A program made the position numbers and the translations under genes. Shown piece by piece: positions 1 through 5,257 of a DNA stretch of 11,454 nt. This DNA comes from Halobacteriales archaeon QH_8_67_36 (lineage in GTDB: Archaea; Halobacteriota; Halobacteria; Halobacteriales; Haloarculaceae), in the NCBI GenBank assembly GCA_003021755.1, contig PXQZ01000026.1, positions 3,759-15,212 of the forward strand. Direction: 5' to 3'. Numbering within the stretch: position 1 is the stretch's first letter; each line of letters opens with the position of its first letter. The notes beneath the pieces are model-generated. The model had not been told where the DNA came from and searched no databases. It saw only the letters and a list, made by a program, of their open reading frames with translations.

Positions 1-779
1 TCTGGCTCGGACTCGGCCTGGCCGCCGAGCGGGCCGACTACGTGGCCGTCCATGACGCCGACGCCTCGACGTACTCCCCGAAACACGTCCCCCGCCTGCT
101 CGCGGGGCTGGATATGGGCTACGAGTTCGTCAAGGGGTACTACGCCCGCGTCGAGGACGGCCGGCTGTACGGCCGGCTCACCCGGCTGTTCGTCGCGCCG
201 CTGCTGCGGGCGCTGACGGCGGCCCACGACCATCCGCTGCTCGACTACCTCTCGGCGTTTCGCTATCCCCTGGCCGGGGAGTTCGCCGTCACCGCCGAGA
301 CGGCCCGCTCCATCCGCGCACAGCGGGCCTGGGGGCTGGAGATCGGGATGCTCGGCGAGGCCTATGACGTGGTGGGCGAGACCGCTACCGCGCAGGTCGA
401 TCTCGGGATGCACCGCCACGACCACCGCCCCGTCGGCGGCCGCGGCGGGCTGTCGACGATGGCTCGGGAGGTCGGCGAGGCGCTGTTTCGCGCCCTCGAA
501 GACCGCGGGCTGGCCCCCGACTACGAGCGCCTGCCCGACGCCTACCGCGACGCGGCCGACACGCTCGTCCGCCAGTACGGCGCCGACGCTGCCGTCAACG
601 GGCTCACGTACAACCCCGAGACCGAGCGCTCGCAGGTGCGGTCCTACGCCGAGAGTATCCGGGCGCCGGGCCCGGACGACCGCCTCCCCGCCTGGACGGC
701 GACGACGCTGTCGCCGACCGACGTGCTGGCGGCTGCCAGCGAGGCACTCGGCCGATCCGGCGGTTCGCGGCTACGGTAA
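1..779 (+). CDS. Glucosyl-3-phosphoglycerate synthase-like glycosyltransferase (GT81 type), 5'-truncated by window edge
   Basis: The frame is open from base 3 to the TAA at 777-779, giving the last 258 residues of a protein that starts outside the window. A GTG at 42 is available but is not the real start, because coding similarity continues upstream of it. Visible features are a nucleotide-sugar/metal motif HDADASTY near the start, a YPLAGEFAVT segment, and the block WGLEIGMLGEAYD followed by QVDLGMHRHDHRP. That last block resembles the acceptor-side region of GpgS enzymes (compare GVEIG, QVNLG and H-rich segments). Known GpgS enzymes transfer glucose from an NDP-glucose to 3-phosphoglycerate, the first step to glucosylglycerate, a compatible solute or a polysaccharide precursor. 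The family is fairly clear. The sugar donor and acceptor are inferred, and a mannosyl-3-phosphoglycerate or other GT-A role remains possible. No phosphatase partner is visible downstream. Confidence 0.75.
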   Translation, partial: WLGLGLAAERADYVAVHDADASTYSPKHVPRLLAGLDMGYEFVKGYYARVEDGRLYGRLTRLFVAPLLRALTAAHDHPLLDYLSAFRYPLAGEFAVTAETARSIRAQRAWGLEIGMLGEAYDVVGETATAQVDLGMHRHDHRPVGGRGGLSTMAREVGEALFRALEDRGLAPDYERLPDAYRDAADTLVRQYGADAAVNGLTYNPETERSQVRSYAESIRAPGPDDRLPAWTATTLSPTDVLAAASEALGRSGGSRLR

Positions 780-933
780 CGGCAGGAACGAGGCCGCGGT
801 TGGAACCCGCTCCGACGGCCTCACACCGGCCTGCCTGTCATTTCGTACCCGGAGTACAGGTATGTCAGCGATACGCCCCGAGACACCGTCGGGAGCCGTT
901 TTCACCGCTCGACTGTGGACTACTGCCCGACCG

Positions 934-1259
934 ATGACGGCCAGAGACATCTATCTTCGTCGCCGCACAGCCGCCGGTCTCGACGCCGATCGGGCCGAGC
1001 CGGCTCGCCGAAATCGAGGGGGACGAGCGTGTTTGGCTCCCCGAGGCGTGGGGCCGTGGCGACGCCGTCGAGCATCGCGCACGAGACTAACGAGGTCGGT
1101 ATCGACTCGTCGCTGCCGAACGGCTACTCGCGCTCGCCGGCGTTCATCGGCTAAACCGCCGCCACCGTTCATGAAGCATCCAACGACTGTCTGCGCGTCG
1201 GACTCGGTCCCTCGGGCCCGCGCGTCATCGAGGCGACGATGGCGGCCTTGACGCCCTGA
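934..1259 (+). pseudogene. Decayed N-terminal remnant of an F420-dependent luciferase-like (LLM) oxidoreductase
   Basis: Three reading frames join into one recognisable protein. From ATG 934, MTARDIYL reads in one frame. From 959 the next frame gives VAAQPPVSTP, then LAEIEGDERVWLPEAWGR and DAVE. From about 1071 the third frame gives IAHETNEVGI, SSLPNGYSRSPAFIG. It hits TAA at 1152-1154 where a Gln codon is expected, then continues in frame as TAATVHEASNDCLRVGLGPSGPRVIE to a TGA at 1257. The order VAAQP, RVWLPEAWGRDAV, IA-T-EIGI-SS, YSRSPA-IGQTAAT, L-LGLGPSGP is the N-terminal pattern of archaeal F420-dependent LLM flavin/F420 oxidoreductases. Such proteins are usually over 300 residues, so roughly two thirds is missing. 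At least two frameshifts and one nonsense change mean it is dead. The exact subfamily (probably a haloarchaeal-specific one) is inferred. Confidence 0.75.
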
Positions 1260-1281
1260 CTGGCCGTCACTCGTGCGCATC

Positions 1282-1356
1282 AGTGTAGATCGTTTCCGGG
1301 TACCGCCGACCCCGGGGTCCGCGGCTACCGGTAGATCGCTACACTACTCCGTATCA
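1282..1356 (-). repeat. Palindromic dispersed repeat, copy R1
   Basis: This 75-bp imperfect palindrome has arms beginning AGTGTAG (1282) and ending CTACACT. Its inner part, 1303-1324, forms a strong hairpin (CCGC/GCGG outside GACCCC/GGGGTC). Read on the minus strand, it shares with copies R2 (3569-3648) and R3 (5187-5257) an edge TGATA, then GTGTAGCGATxTACCGGT, then GACCCCG. With R2 it also shares CCGGAAAxxATCTA. The shared edge overlaps the last codons and the TAG stop of mptE. It lies between the LLM remnant and mptE, which converge, so it may end transcription from both sides. Confidence 0.75.
1303..1324. terminator. GC-rich hairpin core of repeat R1, possible transcription stop
   Basis: The bases CCGC, one mismatch, GACCCC, GGGGTC, one mismatch, GCGG fold back with almost no loop and mark the centre of the palindrome between convergent coding remnants. 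No U-rich tract follows on either strand. A terminator role therefore rests only on position and symmetry. A structural, DNA-binding or recombination role is equally possible. Confidence 0.35.
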
Positions 1357-2045
1357 GCCCCGGCCAGCGGCGGGATGTCGTCCCGTCGACCCTCCAGCAC
1401 GTCGAAGCGCTCGTCGCGGCGGCCTTCGAGCCAGTGCAAGAGCCGCTCGGCCCACTGCAACTTCTCGCGTTTCTCGGGGGGGACGTCCGGGTCCTCGAAG
1501 TCCCAGCCGACGAAGCGCAGTTCGGCGGCCCCGAAGTGGTCCGCGGTGAAGGCGGCCCGGTCGCCGTCGGTGAAGCCACCGAAGTTGTGGACCCGGTCGG
1601 TCGGGGCGGCCTGCGTGGTCGGCACCACGGCGGCGGCGTCGTACGCCGGGACCCACCGTTCGACGGCGGGGACGTTGTCGCCGTGTGCGTGGACGAACAC
1701 CGGCGTCCCGGACTCGGTCAGCTCCCGGCCCGTCTCGGGGTTCTTATCGAGGTCGGTCACCATCGCATCGACGGCGACGCCCGCCGCTTGCAGGCGGTCG
1801 ACGGCCGTCGAGGCAGCCAGCACGGCGTCGGCCGCGGCCGCCCGCTCCGTCTCGGTCTCCAGTGACGGCCCCGCGCCGGCGATGGCGACTGTCTTCCCGT
1901 CGAGTTCGAGTCCTGCCGGGCTGTACGTCTCCGTCTCGGCCACCAGTTCCCCGAGTCGATCCCGTGCTCGTTCGTCTCCTTCTCGGAGGTAGCCAAACGC
2001 CGCAAGCAGTCCCTCGTAAACGGGCTTCCACGTCTGAAACTCCAT
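1344..2045 (-). CDS. mptE: 6-hydroxymethyl-7,8-dihydropterin pyrophosphokinase, archaeal MptE type
   Basis: This 233-residue protein belongs to the archaeal MptE family (COG1634/DUF115-like). Family members transfer pyrophosphate from ATP to 6-hydroxymethyl-7,8-dihydropterin, the step before pterin is joined to the aminobenzoate unit in folate or methanopterin-type cofactors. Visible motifs are a glycine-rich GAGPSL (57-62), TDLD (97-100), HAHGDN (119-124) and NFGGFTDGDR (154-163). The C-terminal helix contains KLQWAERLLHWL. I chose ATG 2045 because the MEFQTWKPVYE start fits the family and a TATA-like box lies 26-31 nt upstream. The frame stays open to 2264, but that extension is basic and unlike the rest. 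The TAG stop lies within the conserved edge of repeat R1, so the last residues (ADTE) are encoded by repeat sequence. The gene is probably leaderless and monocistronic. Confidence 0.85.
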   Translation of the reverse strand: MEFQTWKPVYEGLLAAFGYLREGDERARDRLGELVAETETYSPAGLELDGKTVAIAGAGPSLETETERAAAADAVLAASTAVDRLQAAGVAVDAMVTDLDKNPETGRELTESGTPVFVHAHGDNVPAVERWVPAYDAAAVVPTTQAAPTDRVHNFGGFTDGDRAAFTADHFGAAELRFVGWDFEDPDVPPEKREKLQWAERLLHWLEGRRDERFDVLEGRRDDIPPLAGADTE

Positions 2046-2070
2046 AGTCGTCACTATCGAACTGATGCCA

Positions 2071-2076
2071 GATAAA
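2071..2076 (-). promoter_or_regulatory. TATA-like box for mptE
   Basis: On the minus strand the sequence reads CGCTTTATCTGG, with TTTATC 26-31 nt before the mptE ATG. That spacing is typical of a haloarchaeal leaderless promoter, where transcription starts at or next to the start codon. It also supports the choice of ATG 2045 over the upstream open frame. Confidence 0.6.
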
Positions 2077-2159
2077 GCGGATTGAGCCGAAATGGCACGT
2101 CCGTGTACCCCTACCCGGGTGCCCTTCCGGCTTTCACGCCAGTGTTCTGACGCCTCCGG

Positions 2160-2165
2160 TATAAG
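2160..2165 (+). promoter_or_regulatory. Distal TATA-like box upstream of an in-frame ATG at 2190
   Basis: The sequence TATAAG stands out in this GC-rich region and lies 25-30 nt before an ATG at 2190. That ATG is in frame with the Cys-rich gene starting at 2301 and would add 37 residues. A perfect 10-bp palindrome GGTGGCCACC (2196-2205) follows directly and could be an operator or structured leader. The box may serve a long-leader transcript, a longer protein or a small RNA. Confidence 0.4.
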
Positions 2166-2271
2166 CTTTCTCTTACTCACACCTACACCATGATTGGTGG
2201 CCACCTCCCCGTTACACGCATCTCGACGGTGATACGCAGGCGTCTGGGCCATGGGCCGGAACATCGCGCCC

Positions 2272-2278
2272 TTTTAAT
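2272..2278 (+). promoter_or_regulatory. Proximal TATA-like box for the Cys-rich gene-trmJ operon
   Basis: The sequence CGCCCTTTTAATC places TTTTAAT 23-29 nt before ATG 2301. That is close to the spacing seen at mptE and fumC and fits a leaderless transcript for the two-gene operon. Confidence 0.55.
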
Positions 2279-2300
2279 CTCGCAGCCGGCAACAGGGGGT

Positions 2301-2825
2301 ATGGGCAAGGTCAACATCGGGTTGCGCGGCTGGCGGTTCGACGAGGACGTGCTGGGCGAGGACGGGCGGGTGCGCCCGCTGGCGACGATGGAACCGGAGG
2401 ACCGCCAACGCATCCTCGTGCTCGCCGACCGGGTCGTCGACCCCTGTGACGCCTGCTGGCTGGCCTACGGCGAGGACCGGATCGAGGAGTGCAACGTCGC
2501 CGAGGTGATCTACGGCGAGCCCCGCGGCGAGGTGGTGCTGTGTTCGGCCCACGAACCGGACTTCCTCTACTGGTTCCGCGAGGCAGGCGGCGCCGACTTT
2601 GCCGGCGAACTCGAACTGCGCGACGCCTTCCACCAGTGGTTCCTCGACGGCAACCGCGCCCCCGAGGGGTACGAGGGACTGGAACACGTCGACGAGGACC
2701 CGACATCGCTGCCGGAGGCGCCGGGTCGAAACGAGGCCATCCCCGGTTTCGAGGAGGAGATCGAGGGTATCGAGGCGGAGGCCCTCGACGCGATGGACGT
2801 CGACCTCGACGACCTGGACGTATGA
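2301..2825 (+). CDS. Uncharacterised haloarchaeal Cys-rich protein, probable zinc site, coupled to trmJ
   Basis: I do not recognise a named family for this 174-residue acidic protein. Its middle holds CDAC (Cys49, Cys52), Cys64 and CSAH (Cys81, His84). This spacing could bind one zinc ion. The first 48 residues contain a GLRGWRFDED segment and a helix EDRQRILVLADRVVD. The last 50 residues are highly acidic with runs of Glu and Asp (EEEIEGIEAE, DVDLDDLD) and are probably disordered. ATG 2301 is chosen because a TATA-like box lies 23-29 nt upstream and the protein gains recognisable order there. An in-frame ATG at 2190 would add 37 basic residues. The stop TGA overlaps the start of trmJ as ATGA, so the two are translationally coupled. 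A role with the tRNA methylase is an inference from this coupling only. Confidence 0.8.
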   Translation: MGKVNIGLRGWRFDEDVLGEDGRVRPLATMEPEDRQRILVLADRVVDPCDACWLAYGEDRIEECNVAEVIYGEPRGEVVLCSAHEPDFLYWFREAGGADFAGELELRDAFHQWFLDGNRAPEGYEGLEHVDEDPTSLPEAPGRNEAIPGFEEEIEGIEAEALDAMDVDLDDLDV

Positions 2826-3550
2826 TTTCGGTCGCCGTCGTCGATGCCGAGACGCCCGGCAACGTCGGGACCATCGCCCGGTCGATGAAGAACTTCGGGC
2901 TCTCGGAACTGCTGCTCGTGGACCCGCCCGCCCTCGACCCCGACGGCGAGGCCTACGGCTTCGCCGGTCAGGCCCGCGAGGACATCCTCCCCGAGGCCCG
3001 GGAAGTCTCCTTCGACTGTCTCGTCGAGAACTATCACACTGTCGCCTGCACCGCGACGACGAACGAGACCGACGCCAGCCACGTCCGCTACCCCGCGAAA
3101 ACGCCCCGAGAACTGGCCGACTCGCTGTCCGGCGTCGAGAGCGACACCTGCGTCGTCTTCGGCCGCGAACGCGTCGGGCTGACCAACGACGAACTGGAAC
3201 GCCTGGACGAAATCTGCTCGATTCCGGCCAGTGACGACTACCCCGTGCTCAACCTCGGTCAGGCCGCGACCATCGTCCTCTACGAACTGCGCGGGCTGAC
3301 CGTCGAGCGCGACCAGCACCCCGACGACATCCACGTCAGAGCCGAGGCAGCCGCCGTCGAGGGCCTCCACGAGGAGTTCGCGGACTTCCTCGACAGCATC
3401 GGTCACCCCGAGGAGAAGCGCCACCGGGTTCGGCGGCTGTTCCGCCGCCTGGTCGGTCGCGCCCACCCCACCGGTCGCGAGGCCAAGACGCTACGGGGCG
3501 TGTTCCGCCGAGCCAGCGGACGCGTCGAACGGGCCGACGACAGCGACTGA
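2822..3550 (+). CDS. trmJ: tRNA (cytidine-2'-O-)-methyltransferase, TrmJ-type SPOUT protein
   Basis: This 242-residue protein is of the SpoU/TrmH SPOUT class. All three class motifs are visible: PGNVGTIARSMKNFG at 12-26 (with the catalytic-type Asn14 and Arg20), FGRERVGLTNDEL at 113-125, and IPASDDYPVLNLGQAAT at 134-150 running into a helix IVLYEL. The last two form the knotted S-adenosylmethionine site. Residues 170-242 form a basic helical C-terminal extension like that of TrmJ. Characterised TrmJ proteins methylate the ribose of nucleotide 32 in the tRNA anticodon loop as dimers. The archaeal enzyme is usually specific for C32, and that specificity is inferred here. The ATG overlaps the stop of the preceding gene, so it belongs to that operon. 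The frame ends TGA-TAG, a double stop, and palindrome R2 starts 18 bp beyond. Confidence 0.88.
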   Translation: MISVAVVDAETPGNVGTIARSMKNFGLSELLLVDPPALDPDGEAYGFAGQAREDILPEAREVSFDCLVENYHTVACTATTNETDASHVRYPAKTPRELADSLSGVESDTCVVFGRERVGLTNDELERLDEICSIPASDDYPVLNLGQAATIVLYELRGLTVERDQHPDDIHVRAEAAAVEGLHEEFADFLDSIGHPEEKRHRVRRLFRRLVGRAHPTGREAKTLRGVFRRASGRVERADDSD

Positions 3551-3568
3551 TAGCTGCTGTCCGTCCCG

Positions 3569-3648
3569 TAGTGATTATTATAGATTATTTCCGGATAGCG
3601 CCTGCGGGGTCGGCACAGACCGGTACATCGCTACACGAATCACTATCA
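3569..3648 (-). repeat. Palindromic dispersed repeat, copy R2, between convergent genes
   Basis: This 80-bp element is bounded by perfect inverted octamers TAGTGATT (3569-3576) and AATCACTA (3638-3645). Further symmetric matches (TAG, CCGG, GCC) lie at equal distances inward. On the minus strand it begins TGATAGTGATTCGTGTAGCG and shares its core with R1 and R3. TGA is the stop codon of the RecA-DICT gene. Its left arm is AT-rich (ATTATTATAGATTATTT), unusual in this genome. It fills nearly all of the gap between convergent trmJ and the RecA-DICT gene, so it is well placed to be a two-way terminator. Confidence 0.8.
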
Positions 3649-5187
3649 GTCGGCGTGTCCCCCGGGCGCGGCGTCGAGATACGTCGCGGTCACGTAGTCG
3701 TCGATGCGGGCGACGATGTCGCTCTCGTAGGTCCAGAACCCGTCGTACGCGTTGTCGGTGTCGAGTTCATGGGCCAGCAGCGCGGCCTGCCGGTCGGGGT
3801 CGCCGCCCCCGTCGTAGACGACGAACCAGGAGTCGGCTATCTCCGTGGCGTCCTCCTCGTGGACCGTTACGCCGGGGAGCGTCGTCTCAGTGTCCGGCGT
3901 CCCGTAGACGTGGACGTCGACGGCGGTCGCCGCGAGTCGCTCGTAGATGCGGGCGGCCTGCCGGTCGTCGACCAGGTTCGAGAGCCGCTGGAAGCCCGCA
4001 TGCAGCATGCCGGTGCCGGTCCGGTTGGCCAGCAGTTCGATGTTGTGGCTTACGTCGATTAGCAGCCCCCTGTCGGCGGCCGCGGCGCCGAACACCGACC
4101 GCTCCAGGTCCGTCAGCAGGTCGCTCGTGTGGCGTTGCTCGAAGGTCTCGGTCGTCCCCGCGTCGATGTCGATGGCGCCCCGGAGCGCGTGGACGCTCTC
4201 GCTCGCCAGCAGGTCGTCGCCGTGGTGTAACAGCGCCACGGAGTGGGGCTCGGACACGTCCATCGAGGCCTCGCGGACTTTGACCCCGTGGCGGTCGAAG
4301 TACCGCTCGACGACCGCGAGTTCCTCGGGCGGGCCGCGGTAGTTGAGTACGGTCAGGGTCGGCGCGTCGGCCCGAACCGCGTCGAGTATCTCCCGGAACG
4401 AGCCGTCGACGGGGCCCGCTACCGTCTCCGATTCCCCGGCTTCCGCTGCCGCTGGCTCGTTCCCGGCCAGCGACCCCTCACCGGCGGACGACTCCGTTCC
4501 CTCGGCAGCCGCCGGGTCCGACCCGATGCTCGACTGCTGGCCGGCCCTGACCCCCGTCCAGTCAGTGTTCCCACCCGGTAGTCCCAGCACGCGCAGTTCC
4601 ATCGCGTCGTCGCGCTCGCGGACCTCGACGACGCCGTCGACGAACGAGCGGAGCCGCTTGAGGTACTCCTCGGCCATCGTGTCCGAGTGGGCGACGACGA
4701 ACCCGACGCCCTCGGCCTCCCTGATGCGGTTGGTGACGACGTGGAGAAAGCGGACGACCTGTCCGGGCGCCGCGTACATCGACATCGTCGTCAGCGAGAG
4801 CAGCCCCACCCGGAGCCGGTCGGTCTGGTCGGCATAGAGCCCCTCCAGCAGCGTCGTCAACTGCATTCCGATGCCCGTGAGATCGGCGGGCGAGTTGATG
4901 CGGCTGTCGAGGGGCTCCAGTCCGCCGGACCCGCGGGAGTCGCCCACGCAGTCGATGACGCCCATCGGCAGTTCGTCGGCCGGGTCGTCGGCGTACTGGG
5001 CCAGGGTCGCCCGAACGTCCCCGGCGCTGCTGTCCGTCGACACCACGGCGACGCCCTCCTCGTCGAACCCCGCGGCCAGCAGTTCCATCGTAAGCGTCCG
5101 CTTGCCGGTCATCGGCGGCCCGACGACGAGCAGCGTCGACCCCCGGGGTATCCCCTCGACCGGGAGCAGCGACCCAACGGTAAACAT
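3646..5187 (-). CDS. RecA/KaiC-like ATPase fused to a DICT sensory domain
   Basis: This 513-residue protein has an N-terminal RecA/KaiC-like domain (about 5-215) with Walker A GPPMTGKRT (23-31). The expected Walker B strand reads LRVGLLSLTTM (125-135) and ends without the usual Asp. A low-complexity Ala/Glu/Ser/Gly linker covers about 216-260. A mixed region (262-355) follows, with LTVLNYRGPPEEL and a SVALLHHGDDLLASE segment. The C-terminal part (about 365-503) fits a DICT sensory domain, with GLLIDVSHNIELLA, GMLHAGFQRLSNL, YERLA, VHVYG, WFVVYDGG and the closing GFWTYESDIV. Haloarchaeal proteins of this kind are often called HTR-like; the role is presumed to be signal transduction in the cytoplasm, with no known ligand. 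ATG 5187 is chosen because conserved sequence (MFTVGSLLPVEGIPRG) begins there. The 47 residues upstream would read through repeat R3 and gatE. Confidence 0.75.
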   Translation of the reverse strand: MFTVGSLLPVEGIPRGSTLLVVGPPMTGKRTLTMELLAAGFDEEGVAVVSTDSSAGDVRATLAQYADDPADELPMGVIDCVGDSRGSGGLEPLDSRINSPADLTGIGMQLTTLLEGLYADQTDRLRVGLLSLTTMSMYAAPGQVVRFLHVVTNRIREAEGVGFVVAHSDTMAEEYLKRLRSFVDGVVEVRERDDAMELRVLGLPGGNTDWTGVRAGQQSSIGSDPAAAEGTESSAGEGSLAGNEPAAAEAGESETVAGPVDGSFREILDAVRADAPTLTVLNYRGPPEELAVVERYFDRHGVKVREASMDVSEPHSVALLHHGDDLLASESVHALRGAIDIDAGTTETFEQRHTSDLLTDLERSVFGAAAADRGLLIDVSHNIELLANRTGTGMLHAGFQRLSNLVDDRQAARIYERLAATAVDVHVYGTPDTETTLPGVTVHEEDATEIADSWFVVYDGGGDPDRQAALLAHELDTDNAYDGFWTYESDIVARIDDYVTATYLDAAPGGHAD

Positions 5188-5257
5188 AGCGGTGTTACGG
5201 GAGGGGGCGCCTGCGGGGTCGCCGCACATCGGTAAACCGCTACACAAACGACTATCA
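5187..5257 (-). repeat. Palindromic dispersed repeat, copy R3, filling the gatE/RecA-DICT gap
   Basis: This element is about 71 bp. On the minus strand it begins TGATAGTCGTTTGTGTAGCG, then TTTACCGATG and CGACCCCGCAGGCGC, and ends at TAACACCGCTA. The outer inverted match is TAGCGGT against ACCGCTA. The identical block GACCCCGCAGGCGC is shared with R2. TGA is the gatE stop codon, and the far edge overlaps the first base of the next gene's ATG at 5187. No sequence other than the repeat lies between the two genes. Any terminator, promoter or ribosome site for this junction must therefore be inside the repeat. Confidence 0.75.

Noticed and set aside
364..1251. Long plus-strand open frame of 295 codons overlapping the glycosyltransferase end
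   Set aside because: It is an Arg/Pro/Ser-rich shadow of the GT81 gene in another frame, then runs into the pseudogene region. No family-like sequence is present except the short MTARDIYL piece already assigned to the LLM remnant.
1303..1324. Repeat R1 as a CRISPR repeat or an insertion-sequence end
   Set aside because: No regular spacing of copies, no spacers, and no transposase or target-site duplication is visible. Copies are single and kilobases apart.
2046..2264. N-terminal extension of mptE to ATG 2264
   Set aside because: The added 73 residues are basic and unlike the acidic protein. The TATA-like box at 2071-2076 would lie inside the coding sequence, and the MEFQTWKPVYE start at 2045 fits the family.
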